From Palaemon carinicauda (Eukaryota; Arthropoda; Malacostraca; Decapoda; Palaemonidae), in contig NC_090738.1 in NCBI RefSeq assembly GCF_036898095.1, forward strand, positions 56,930,648-56,994,647: a stretch of 64,000 nt of DNA, given 5' to 3'. The notes beneath the pieces are model-generated. The model did no database searches. It saw only the letters and a list, made by a program, of their open reading frames with translations, and was not told where the DNA came from. Numbering within the stretch: the stretch's first letter is position 1; each line of letters starts with the position of its first letter. Position numbers and translations under genes: made by a program. This document shows, one piece after another, positions 54,351 to 64,000 of this stretch.

Positions 54351-55342
54351 TTCGGTTCATCACAGAAAACCCGCAACCTTCTTCTCATGATTTTCTCTCC
54401 TTAACGGTAAAGAAAAGATTCAGTATTTCGAAGGACAGTATAGACTTTTTGGAAGAATATAAATCCAAATCTACTAGAAGACAATATGAGTCGGCATGGA
54501 AGAAGTGGGTGTCTTTTGTCAAGGTAAAGAAGCCAAAAGAAATCTCGACGGAGTTCTGTTTATCTTTCTTTATTAACCTGCATGAACACGGTTTAGCAGC
54601 CAAGACAATAACAACGTGTAAATCTGCCTTGACAAGACCTCTACTTTATGCCTTTCAGGTCGATTTTTCTAACAAAATCTTTAACAAGATCCCTAAGGCC
54701 TGTGCTAGACTCAGGCCGTCAGCGCCTCCAAAACCTATATCATGGTCTCTGGATAAGGTTCTTCACTTCGCTTCTATGATGGACAACGATCAGTGCGCTT
54801 TGAAGGACTTGACCCAAAAAGTCATATTTCTGTTTGCACTAGCCTTAGGGGCTAGAGTTAGTGAAATAGTGGCCCTTTCGAGAGATGAAGGCCATATTCA
54901 GTTCTTGGAAGGGGGAGAACTGAATCTTTTTCCGGACCCAACGTTTCTTGCCAAAAATGAGCTACCCACCAAAAGGTGGGGTCCCTGGAGAATCTGCCCT
55001 GTGAAGGAAGATGTCTCTCTATGTCCAGTAGAGAGCTTAAAGGTCTATCTTCGTAGAACTTCAGACTTTAGGGGAGGACAGCTTTTTAGGGGAGAAACTT
55101 CAGGTTCAAACTTGTCTCTGAAACAACTAAGGGCGAAAATCACCTACTTTATTCGCAGAGCAGATTCGGACAGTACACTCGCAGGTTGTGATCCGAGGAA
55201 AATTGCCTCATCCCTGAATTTCTTCAATAATATGAATATTGAACACCTTCGCTCATACACTGGCTGGAAGTCATCCAGGGTATTTTTTAAGCATTACGCG
55301 AAGCAGGTGGAGGAATTAAGAGGTCGTGGTAGCAGCAGGTAG
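54263..55342 (+). CDS. E6 tyrosine recombinase, family C (intact frame)
   Basis: 359 codons open, ending TAG 55340. The first about 30 residues overlap the MT frame. The core-binding domain is recognisable by STRRQYESAWKKWVSFVK (54471) and AAKTITTCKSALTRPL (54597). Catalytic boxes: LGARVSEIVAL (Arg near 54857), CDPRKIASSLNF (Arg near 55195, with Cys where His is usual), GWKSSRVFFKHYAKQVEEL (His-Tyr near 55291). It is a good YR by architecture. It is carried by an element with no RT, so it could act only in trans or on DNA already present. Start uncertain. Confidence 0.87.
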   Translation: MVPSGVGTTTEVYAVVGSSSDSASAEVDCLRFITENPQPSSHDFLSLTVKKRFSISKDSIDFLEEYKSKSTRRQYESAWKKWVSFVKVKKPKEISTEFCLSFFINLHEHGLAAKTITTCKSALTRPLLYAFQVDFSNKIFNKIPKACARLRPSAPPKPISWSLDKVLHFASMMDNDQCALKDLTQKVIFLFALALGARVSEIVALSRDEGHIQFLEGGELNLFPDPTFLAKNELPTKRWGPWRICPVKEDVSLCPVESLKVYLRRTSDFRGGQLFRGETSGSNLSLKQLRAKITYFIRRADSDSTLAGCDPRKIASSLNFFNNMNIEHLRSYTGWKSSRVFFKHYAKQVEELRGRGSSR

Positions 55343-56315
55343 TGTCCTTAAACCTGTTGCTTAAAGCTGCGAGGAACAGTGAAATTAATTGGGACGATTA
55401 ATTTAGGGTGGGTGTGTATTCCCTGGTTGGTACTACATACTATATGATAAGCCACTAAGGTGCCTTGATAGACTGTTCCATAGACAAAGGTGAAATAAGC
55501 ATAATGAGTGACACATGTGCCAGGCGTTTTACACAAGTGTAATTAGACAGTAATGACAGATATTAATGAAAATTTATTGATATTTTAATTTTCAGTGGCA
55601 TGCTTTTGGGTCTCCTTTTCAGATGAAACAAATTTTCTGGTATTACTGTTTTTTCTTTATGCTGTAATTTTACATCATCCACATTTTATATATTTATATA
55701 AATGTTGATTGATCTAATTATTTATTGTTTGTAAATAAACTAGTTCTAGATGAACTTTACGTCGTAATCGCCCGAGTTCATTCTGATGAAAAATTATATT
55801 GAGCATTGCAACTACTATGGATATTAGTTAACAATATAGAAAATCTTAAAAGATTGATCCTACGTGTAAGACAAACACTCATTGAGCTGGTCAACCCTTA
55901 TTCAGGATAGACCGTACCTTTCTGGTTGGAATGATAACTGAGATAATATCTGTTCCTAAACAGATATAGAACTTTGATCAATACTCAAATCAAATAGGTA
56001 TACCGGGGAGGTGTCAGTATTTCATACGGACATTGGTAAGTTCCAATACAAACTTTGCTTTAGAAGCTTTAGGTCGAAACCACTATACTGGTTTGTCTGC
56101 TGGACATCCATAGTTAATATGTATTCCTCGAGACTTTTCCAGAGTCTAGCAAGACTCTTCCCTGTAGAGGGCAGGAAGTTCTAAGATGAGTGAAGTTTAG
56201 AAATAATGATGTATGACGGTTACATCATAGGTCTTTAGGTCTAGATAGACCAAGGAAAAGGTTATCTTGAGGTTAAGGCACGACTGAGAATCCAGAGATA
56301 CAGTAATGCCCTGGT
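55343..56315. other. E6 3' untranslated region; no gene seen
   Basis: AT-rich sequence after the YR stop. Poly(A)-like AATAAA is near 55733. No further frame is credible. Confidence 0.5.
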
Positions 56316-56410
56316 AAACTTCCATCACAACGACATGGCCTGAGCCCAAAAAATGGATTTTGAGTGAAGCGAAAAATCTATTTTGGGTGAGATAGCCATG
56401 TTGTCCTGAT
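56316..56410 (-). repeat. family C internal complementary region
   Basis: Segment 56350-56405 (TTTTGAGTGAAGCGAAAAAT ... AGATAGCCATGTTGTC) is the reverse complement of the right terminus at 56799-56855. The preceding ACTTCCATCACAACGACATG should be the complement of the family C left terminus, which is missing in this chimera. Confidence 0.7.
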
Positions 56411-56858
56411 GGACCCTCCCTTCCTTTTTGTAAAAAGGGCTAAGAACCCCTCCCAATAGTACAGTATCTGTAGCACCTCGCATATCGCTACAAGGAATAA
56501 GATGGCGCCGTTGATGAGGTCAGATACTGACTCGAAACGGGAAGGAGAGGTACCTTAGTAACGGCTCTCCGTTTGTTTTTCGTTTTCTTGCCACTTTTCC
56601 CCCTCAGAGCGTTAACGCTATTCGGGGTGAAGATAGCTATGTGGCGTGTCAAGAATACGTCCTCTGATATTATGCGATATCCCTATAAGAATTGTTTAGG
56701 GATATTCGCTCCTGTAGTTAGAATTCTGGATACCTTAAGGTAAAATTCTCTGGAAATATCACCGTAGTCAAATATACCCAAGGAAGCTACCTTATAGGAA
56801 CTTCCATCACGACTACATGGCTATCTTGCCCAAAAATAGATTTTTCGCTTCGCTCAAA
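56411..56858 (+). repeat. family C right terminal region of E6
   Basis: Ends TTCGCTTCGCTCAAAATCCG. Only the last about 60 bp have a partner (the ICR). Without a family C left end, the inner limit is unknown. Confidence 0.6.
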
Positions 56859-56871
56859 ATCCGTTATATAC

Positions 56872-56985
<114 letters not shown>

Positions 56986-57177
56986 GCTCCGACCCGTGCC
57001 GCCCAGTGAAATGCTCCTTTAACATCATTTCTAAGGTAAAAACTGCTATGAATTTACCAGAGAAAAATTTGTATAGGAATGCTAGGTTGAACCCAGCTCG
57101 CTCACCTTAATAAGGTGTCGGTATAATACTGGGGCGCTGAATAAATCACAACCAGAGGCCTCGCACCATTTAGATAT

Positions 57178-57343
57178 CTCCTGTCAACATCCCCGAACAG
57201 CAAGGTGCCGTTCAACATCCTACTACTACTAGGCCTGTCAACATCCCCGAACAGCGAGGTGCCGTTCAACATCCTACTACTACTAGGCCTGTCAACATCC
57301 CCGAACAGCGAGGTGCCGTTCAACATCCTACTACTACTAGCAA
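57178..57343. repeat. 54-bp tandem repeat, 3 copies
   Basis: Unit CCTGTCAACATCCCCGAACA ... CTACTACTACTAGG occurs three times with one or two differences, in the leader of E7 about 100 bp before the gag start. Confidence 0.95.
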
Positions 57344-57445
57344 TCCCACGCCAGTGACGTCACTCCTTTATATAGCACGCATCTTTCTAGCCGTATTTTG
57401 CCTTAGTGTGTGAATTTTGCTGTTTTTTTCTGGATTTACATCAAG

Positions 57446-57490
57446 ATGTCGGACTCCACTGTCACTCCATCTAAGTTAAGTACCAGATCT
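57446..57490 (+). CDS. gag: E7 gag, probable exon 1
   Basis: ATG 57446 gives MSDSTVTPSKLSTRS, 15 residues ending exactly before GTGAGT, a strong donor. The MSD start matches MSDPTQV of E1. No longer frame follows. Exon assignment is from splice signals and homology, without transcript data. Confidence 0.68.
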
Positions 57491-59422
57491 GTGAGTTTTG
57501 AGATTTTGTAGGGGGCCTTGCCCTTTTTTGCTTATTTTATACAGTTTTATTTTTCACGACCCCATGTGGGTCTTTCATGGCGCCCGGCTCCCTCCTATCT
57601 CTCTCTCTCGTTTCGTTCTTAACACTTTTCAGTGAGTCCTCCATACTGATTGTTTCTCGTTATGAAATTTATGGGTATCCACGGTTCACACACCGTATTA
57701 ATTTTTATATTGTCCTGTTATTATGATAACAGTTATTACATATACGTGTGCGTATTATCGGTAAGTTGGCATGCCTGGTCGCCTTCGGGCATTCCTTTTC
57801 CACTATATTATTACTTGGATTATTTACGTTCGCACGCCACGGACTTGCTTATCATTTTAACGTCATTCGTTTGCTTGCATTAGCTCGAGGGGCTTTCATG
57901 AGTCAGATATTACATATTAGTTTGCATTTTGTTAGCACTTCACTGACTCTGTGTTATGTTGGTAGCCCTGCCGCAGTGCTGTCAGGCTTGGGTTTCTCCT
58001 GTCTCATGTTCGCTCCCTCGTTTGCTTTACGATTGAGGTATAGTTAATTTTATTATTATTATCATCCAGCATGCCTTCCTATCTTATTTTACCATGTGTT
58101 ATGTTTTTTATAGTGTTATTAGTCTTTCCGCGTGATCATATCATCGTGGGTCTGGCAGGTTGGTATACCTGCTACAGTATCGCCCCACTACTAGCCTCCC
58201 TCCCGCTCGATACCCCACCCCAGGGTTCCCTCCCTCTCTCTCTCCCGATCGAGTTTGAGTCACTTTATGGCGCTATGTTCCCCTCCCGGGGGCATCCGCT
58301 TTCTTTGCACGGGCGGTTCCCGTTGATCTGTGAGGCTTACTATTATTATACATTAACGTACATTACTTACTCTTTTCACTACTCTACCCGGTCGTAGTCG
58401 TTTTCTTTCCGTCGCTCGTTTGGCCAACAATCGGCGGGAAGTTTTCTACTCGGTCCGTGGTACCTTGTCCTGTTATATTATTTATTAAGTTTTGTACGTG
58501 CTACTCCCTCGGTCCCGCACGTCACGGACTCATTAAAGATCCCTTCCCCCCTCTAGTGTCACGCACCTCAAGGACCTCATATAGATATATATATATATAT
58601 ATATATATATAAAGACTTTCATTACGGGATCCCCGGATGTAGCTTTTATACATTACCATCCGGTCGAGTTGTTTAGTTGCGCCTCTGGAGCCAACGTTAC
58701 TCATTCTTACTTGGATTAACTTTAAATATTAGTCACATATATATATATGTTATATATACGATCCTTGTTCTCGACCTTCCCTTCCCTCTTTTGATATGAT
58801 CATGGTTACGGTCTGACTTAATTTCAATTCCTTTTATAATCAAAATAGATCTGTTATTTTGATATTGATATGTAAGCACTCCGGACCCCCCGGGGTCCCG
58901 AATTTGCTTACATTCAATATACTTAATGGCTATATATAAAAAATTTTTATCATGATATTGACATATATATACGTAGATATTTAAGCTCCGGGGCCTCCGG
59001 GCCCCTAATTTGCTTTCATTTAAGATTCTCATGTATCTTTTGTCTTACAGACTGTACGTATATAAAACATTTTTATCATGATATTGATATATAAATCTTT
59101 TATCATGATATTGATATCATTTAAGCACCCGGGGCCCCCGAGCCTCTATTTGCTTTCCTTCAGGATTCCTAAGGTATATATATATAAAACATTTTTATCA
59201 TGATATTGATATAATTTAAGCACCCGGGGACCCCGAGCCCCTATTTTCTTTCATTCAGGACTCCTGATGTATTTATATATATAAAACATTTTTATCATGA
59301 TATTGATATGTAAATCTTTTATCATGATATTGCTATAATTTAAGCATCCGGGGCCCCCGAGCCCCTATTTGCTTTCATTCAGGATTCCTGATGAATATAT
59401 ATAAAACATTTTTATCATGATA

Positions 59423-59465
<43 letters not shown>

Positions 59466-59532
59466 AGCACCGGGGCCTCTGGGCCCCTAATTTGCTTTCC
59501 TTTGAGATACTCATGTATCTTTTATTTTACAG
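57491..59532 (+). other. E7 gag, probable intron 1 (2042 bp, phase 0)
   Basis: Starts GTGAGTTTTG and ends TCTTTTATTTTACAG. It contains no credible gene; its open frames are composition effects. From 58860 it contains a tandem array. A second copy of the acceptor with its downstream bases (TTACAGACTGTACG) lies at 59045-59058. Confidence 0.62.
58860..59530. repeat. tandem repeat of about 100-130 bp in E7 leader/intron
   Basis: Five or six diverged units share ACATTTTTATCATGATATTG, then CACCCGGGGCCCCCGAGCCC, then TTTGCTTTCATTCAGGATTC. The first unit starts at about 58860 and the last ends at the exon 2 acceptor. Confidence 0.85.
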
Positions 59533-59703
59533 ACTGTACGCTGTGCAATGACGGCATGTGCCGCTGTCATCTATCAACCCTGCGGCCATGACGTGTGTCG
59601 TTCGCACGCCCACTGTTCTGTCCGAGTGGATGACTTAGCTGTTTGGCATCCAGACAATTGTGTAGTCTGCTACACAATGACCTCCACTCTAACATCTGAC
59701 TCG
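59533..59703 (+). CDS. gag: E7 gag, probable exon 2 (Cys-rich finger)
   Basis: Reads TVRCAMTACAAVIYQ, then a Cys/His cluster (CGHDVC, SHAHC, WHPDNCVVC), ending TSTLTSDS. The C-x4-C at the start lines up with CSARDC of E1, and the later Cys pairs with the rest of the finger. The frame runs phase 0 from exon 1. It ends before GTGAGTGC. Confidence 0.7.
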
Positions 59704-59887
59704 GTGAGTGCATTTTCATTGATACAGACTTGTAGGGAGTTACGATTAATTCCAAACATTATTAATTTTAAGGCCACTAGTCCTCTGGACTTCCTACATG
59801 CCTTTCGCTTCGTGTCTACGAAGTCCTTGGACTTCTTCACTTTTGTTTGGCACAAATATCCTTCGCTAATAGTCTGTTCTCTTTCAG
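59704..59887 (+). other. E7 gag, probable intron 2 (184 bp, phase 0)
   Basis: Starts GTGAGTGCAT and ends GTTCTCTTTCAG with a good pyrimidine tract. Removing it links S of exon 2 to C-S-Q-L-E-K without a frame change. Unspliced, the exon 2 frame ends at 59901. Confidence 0.72.
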
Positions 59888-61740
59888 TGCTCCCAACTTG
59901 AGAAAGATACAGCTCGGGCTACCCTCAAGATCTGGATTGACGGGTTTGCCCGCAACGTGAAGGCCAAACAGCCTTATATCCTCTCTGGGGAATGGTGTTC
60001 CCGTCTCTACCCCAATGCTAAAACTTCAGCTGCTGTCCCCAAAGAGTTGGCGGATCCTATCATCGAGAGGTTCGAATCCCTTCTTCTGGCCCCGGACCAA
60101 GAAGAGACGGGCGGCACCCTAACTGAGGACGTCTCTACCCTCAACCTCGATGTGGAACCCATGGCTCTTGACGATCGCGACGCAGGTAGGGACGTAGGTG
60201 AGTCAGGTGGTTCCCGGGCTAAGATTCCTATCCCTAGCCCGGCTTTCTCTTCTACTTCAGAACACTCTTCTTTTCGGGGTTTTCCGGGGACAACCGGGAC
60301 TGGTCTCAGTCCCCGGCCTGTTATCCCCAAGGTGAAGGCTCATCGTAAGACTTTATATACGACCCACAAGTCTTCCAAAGACCACAGGTCTTCGAAGTCA
60401 TCAGCTTCGAAGGCTAAATCTTCCTCCACCAGAGTCTCTCAAGACTCAATTGCTGTGCCTTCAACCTCTCACGGAGTAATCTCCGTTCCGGCACCTGTTC
60501 CCCCCCCGGCGGAATCATCTAACCCGGTGGATTTTTCCGAGAAGATGTTTGCTCGTTTTGAGTCGATACTATCGTCTCATACGCAGCAATCACAAGAGAG
60601 AATAGCTTCTATGGAGAGCCTAGTTCAGGGACTCATGCGCTCGGGGCTGCCACCGCCACAACAGCAAGACCCCATCCCCGACGCCTCCAAGCTTCCTCTT
60701 TTCAATAAGAATAACCCTTGGAGGTTGGCATTGCATGCCCCCTTCTTGGAGGGTATGTTGTCAATCAGAGATTTCGGTACCCGGCCTCTTGCGGATTATG
60801 AATTCTACCCGCTGGGTCTTGAATTCCCCTTCCCGGGCTACGCTCGCCTCATGGAAGAGGCTCTGATTCGATTGGATAAGGTCCCAAAGGAAACTGTTAA
60901 TTTTCCTAAAGAACAGGCACAGTCTGTCTTGGTCCGCATGTTCAATGAGTGGGATTGCTTGAACACAATGATTACGGCCTACAAAAGTTCATATACTATG
61001 TTTGTGGCCGACGACCAGACCCCTACCCCATGTGCGACCAAGATCATAGAGACGGTTTTTCAGGCTATCAAGGAAGAGAAGCCTTTACCTCACCTCAGGG
61101 AGACCGACTTAACCTCCCTTCTCTTTCCGGGAGACAGTGAATGTTGGCGGAACGCCCCAGCTACCTTCTCGGTAGGTAAGTTGAGTCCGGACTGTGCCTC
61201 GACGCAGTTCAGCGAACGGCTTCCCAAACTCCCGGAGTCTCTCATTAAATTGGAATATGAGTCGAGGTGTAGATTCAGCAGATCCCTTAATTCAGTTGCC
61301 CTTTCTAAATTGACCGTCGTCACTTACAACGAGCAGGACCTCCTTAAGGCCCTCACTAAGTCACTTTTGCAAAACTTTATGGCTGACGCCTATGATTTTG
61401 CAAATGCTAGGACCCATTGTCGACGACACGTTCTATCCGAAGCCACGATTAGGGATGAACCTAATAGGCTCATCAAAGCTCCAGTCTGGGGCCCGGATCT
61501 TTTCCCAGGGGACTTAGTTAACTCGGTCCTTAACGAGGCAGCTAGAGCCAACCAAAAGCTCAAGGTTAGGTGGGGCCTGGTTTCAAAGAGGAGATATGAG
61601 CCTACTAGTACCCCAATTCGAGGTAGGAAGAGATTGAGGCCCTTCCAATCTTCCCAATTCAGGCAACCTCTGCAAGTGGTTCAACCGGTCTCAGTCCACG
61701 GAAGAACTACGTTCCTTCACAAAAGATCTGCTACTAAAGA
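59888..61740 (+). CDS. gag: E7 gag, probable exon 3 (main body)
   Basis: Frame reads CSQLEKDTARATLKIWIDGF at once after the intron and stays open to 62317, though the last part overlaps RT and its true end may be earlier. A Ser/Lys-rich linker (HKSSKDHRSSKSSASKAKSS) is at 60360-60420. The likely capsid core is at 60690-61500: PLADYEFYPLGLEFPFPGYA (60784), SKLTVVTYNEQDLLKALTKS (61303). The C-terminus is basic (RGRKRLRPFQSS). It shares layout but little residue identity with families A and B. The first in-frame ATG is well inside, which fits an upstream exon supplying the start. Confidence 0.78.
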
Positions 61741-62310
61741 ATGCAATCCAAAGTATACGTCGCTTAAGATTTCATGGACGCTTGTTCAGCGTGCCAAAGA
61801 AAGGCTCAGACAAACGGAGAGTAATCCGGGACCTGTCTCGTTTAAATTCCTTCATTCGTTGCGACAAATTCCATATGCTTACCGTCTCGCAGGTGTGGAC
61901 CTTACATCCCCGTGGGGCCGTCACCACCTCCATCGATCTTACAGATGCCTACTATCACGTTCCAATAGCAAGGCATTTTCGTCCTTTTCTGGGCTTCAAG
62001 CTAGGCAAACAAGCCTATGCATTCAAAGTGATGCTATTGGGGCTCAACATACCACCCAGAATCTTCACCAAACTAGCAGTAATTCAAGAGCTTCGGACTC
62101 AGGGGATACAGGTAGTAGCCTATCTAGACGATTAGCTAATCTGGTCAGACAATGCCCAGATTTCCCGCGTAGCAACGAACAAAATCCTCACCTTCCTTCG
62201 GCAACTGGGATTCCAAGTCAACCTCGAGAAATCCCGCCTGGTCCCACAGACCAAGTTTCAATGGTTGGGACTACAAGGGGACCTGTGCTCCCATACGCTG
62301 TGCCTCCCCA
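61680..62310 (+). pseudogene. E7 reverse transcriptase with amber codon
   Basis: The frame overlaps the gag end. RLRFHGRLFSVPKKGSDKRR (about 61760), motif A SIDLTDAYYHVPI (61930), motif B VMLLGLNIPPRIFTK (62027), motif C AYLDD then TAG 62133 where YLDDWLI is expected. The frame goes on with LIWSDNAQ and VNLEKSRLVPQTKFQWLG to about 62310, where it shifts. Confidence 0.83.
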
Positions 62311-63306
62311 AACGTGATAGCGAGGAATACAAAACAATTTCTCAGGGAAAAGTTGACCTTCCGAAGGAGCCGAGAGTGGATCCTAGGTTCCTTACAGCTC
62401 GCCTCCGTGACAGACATCGTCCTGAGGTCCAAACTCAAGGACATAAACAGAGTGTGGCGCTCCAGAGCAACCGCAATACGCCGAGACAGACGTGCTCGCC
62501 TTTCCCCAACCCTGAGAAAAAGTTTGCAGACTTGGACGAAGATCAAGAATCTTTCCAAGTCGGTTCCTTTACAACACAAGAAAGTCCAAGGGTTATGGTC
62601 ACCGGTCTTCCAACAAATGCACGTCAACGTCCTAGAGGCCATGGCAGTCTTCCTCACTTTAAAACGTCTCAATCCAACCAGGAATCTCCATATCAGACTG
62701 GTTCTCGACAGTGCAGTCATAGTATACTGCCTCAACAGAGAAGGCTCCAGATCAGCTCAAAGAAACCACATCATGTTGAAGTTTTTCTCCGTGGCGGCAA
62801 TGCACAAGTGGCACCTGTCAGCAGTCCATCTAGCAGGAGTCCGGAATGTGGTAGAGGACTCACTTTCCCGGACGACTCCGCTAGAGTCGGAATGGTCACT
62901 AGACAATCGATCTTTCCAGTGGATGATATCTCCAGTCCCGGGTCTCCAGGTGGATCTGTTTGCGACGAAATCCAATCGCAAAATAGATTGTTACGTAGCC
63001 CCCAACCTGGACCCTCAGGCTTATGCCACGGACTCTATGATTCTAGATTGGAATACCTGGAAGACGATTTATCTGTTTCCTCCGGTGAATCTCCAGCTGA
63101 AAGTTCTGCACAAACTCAGATCCTTCAATGGTCAAGGGGCTCTCGTAGCCCCCAACTGGCCCAAGAGCAATTGGTTCCCCTTGTTGCTAGGACTAGGTCT
63201 CCGCCCCCGGCGGATTCCCAATCCGGTGTTAACAAAGACAGTGCAAACTCGCAATGTGTTCGCTTCCTCAAGGATTCTGAATGCCCTAACTTTATGGACT
63301 TCATGA
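62311..63306 (+). pseudogene. E7 RNase H and MT-like region
   Basis: The frame from 62314 has the RT end (RNTKQFLREKL). The first RNase H strand with its Asp is missing. VNVLEAMAVFLTLKRL (Glu, 62625) and IRLVLDSAVIVYCLNR (Asp, 62692) follow, with the last Asp in VVEDSLSR (62849). The MT-like block is LQVDLFATKSNRKIDC (62946) and IYLFPPVNLQLKVLH (63067). It ends at 63306 and overlaps the YR frame. Confidence 0.8.
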
Positions 63307-64000
63307 AGTTCGCAGCCCAACGAGGTGCAAACATCGATCCTTTGAATACTATTTTCCTGGAATCTGACAAAAGGGAATCTACTCTCCGTCAATATGACTG
63401 AGCTGTCAAGAAATTAGCTAAGTTCTTGAAAGATTGCCAAGTTGAGAAAATGACGATGAACCTAACTGTGACAGTCTTCAGAACTCTCTTCGAATCTGGC
63501 CTGGCAGCCAATACCATTACTACAATCAAGTCAGCCTTGAAAAAGATCTTCCATATTGGTTCGACATTGATCTAACGGATTCATATTTCTCATCCATTCC
63601 GTGAGCTTGTGCCAGACTAAAACCTTCAACTCGCCCTAGCGCAGTTTCCTGGTTTTTGAAGGATGTTCTTAAGCTAGCCTCTGACACCCCAAATGAATCC
63701 TGTAACTATATGGCATTGTTAAGAAAGTAACTTTTTCTTTGAGCCTCGCCTCTGGCTCCAGAATCTCAGAATTGTCAGCCTTATCTAGAGACCCTGGTCA
63801 TTTAGAGTTTCTCTCTTCGGGTGAGGTTCTTCTCTCTCCTAACAAAGTTTTCCTGGCTAAAAATGAAGACCCCCAAAACAGGGTGGTCTCCCTGGAAGAT
63901 TGTTCCACTTCCTCGGGATCCATCCCTGTGTCCAGTTACCACCCTGAAAGCCTACTTAGGTAGAACTTCCACTACAACCACAGGGCCCTCATTTATTAGA
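63280..64000 (+). pseudogene. E7 tyrosine recombinase, partial, broken
   Basis: Starts about MDFMKFAAQRGANIDPLN (63295), with DKRESTLRQYD followed by TGA 63399 where E6 has RRQYESAWKKW. SGLAANTITTIKSALKK (63495) matches the E6 core-binding part. Box I is SGSRISELSAL (63757), in a shifted frame. The window ends before box II and the Tyr. At least three frame breaks. Confidence 0.8.

Larger units (their letters stand above)
51097..56858 (+). mobile_element. E6: chimeric DIRS-like element (family A left, family C right)
   Basis: The left part has a family A ITR lacking the outer 43-bp module (starts TTACTTTCGGCGTAGCTG) and a family A gag. At about 54056 it switches to the MT and YR region of family C, like E7 near 63000. 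RT and RNase H are absent. The right end has a family C ICR (56316-56410) and terminus (to about 56858). The two ITRs therefore do not pair. Confidence 0.82.
56990..64000 (+). mobile_element. E7: DIRS-like element of family C, right end outside window
   Basis: Gag, RT, RNase H, MT and YR regions follow in order from 57446 to the window edge. The left limit is a guess; the ITR cannot be defined because the right end is not in the window. RT has an in-frame TAG (62133), RNase H lacks its first catalytic strand, and YR has several stops, so this copy is inactive. Confidence 0.8.

Noticed and set aside
57102..57326. Minus-strand repeat protein with 18-residue units
   Set aside because: It is produced because the 54-bp unit is divisible by three; there is no other support.
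57178..57343. CRISPR-like array
   Set aside because: Three adjoining 54-bp copies without distinct spacers in a eukaryotic retroelement leader; this is a plain tandem repeat.

Overview
The window is eukaryotic repeat DNA and I see no host gene I can support. Every coding region I recognise belongs to a retrotransposon. All of these lie on the + strand, and most are broken by stops, frameshifts or deletions. The organism is most likely an arthropod, probably a decapod crustacean. This is inferred from the BEL/Pao and diverse DIRS-like elements, the long (CT)n/(GA)n and (TA)n microsatellites, and a repeat at 32641-32990 that I associate from memory with shrimp sequences. Only the retroelement assignments are firm.

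Layout. 1-6190: the 3' part of a BEL/Pao LTR element (protease, RT, RNase H, integrase), then an 83-bp tandem array and a 3' LTR. 6191-9147: old intergenic DNA with a non-LTR remnant and a large palindrome. 9148-33170: an old DIRS-like element, here called E0, survives as pieces at 9148-10848, 17324-17626, 24048-24486 and 32370-33170. It is split by three younger DIRS-like elements: E1 (10849-17318), E2 (17627-24043) and E3 (24487-32369). 34078-51094: E4, a sibling of E3, carries the nested element E5 (41542-50806) inside its internal complementary region (ICR). E5 in turn carries a pogo/Tigger-like DNA transposon (46844-48649). 51097-56858: E6 is a chimera with the gag of the E3/E4 family and the 3' half of a third family. 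57000-64000: E7, of that third family, has a gag that appears to be split by two spliceosomal introns; it runs off the window.

How the parts work together. A typical DIRS-like element here has inverted terminal repeats (ITRs), a gag with an N-terminal Cys-rich finger, an RT / RNase H / methyltransferase-like (MT) frame, a tyrosine recombinase (YR) in an overlapping frame, and an ICR. The ICR is the reverse complement of the joined right and left termini. This is the arrangement known for DIRS-1, where the RNA is copied to a circle that YR inserts without a target-site duplication. I see it directly in E1, E2 and E3. Three families are present: A (E3, E4, E5, left half of E6), B (E0, E1, E2) and C (right half of E6, E7).

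Most notable: a probable three-exon gag in E7, insertion of E5 into the circle-junction sequence of its sibling, a chimeric RT-less element with an intact YR frame, and a 43-bp terminal module present in 0, 1 or 3 copies.
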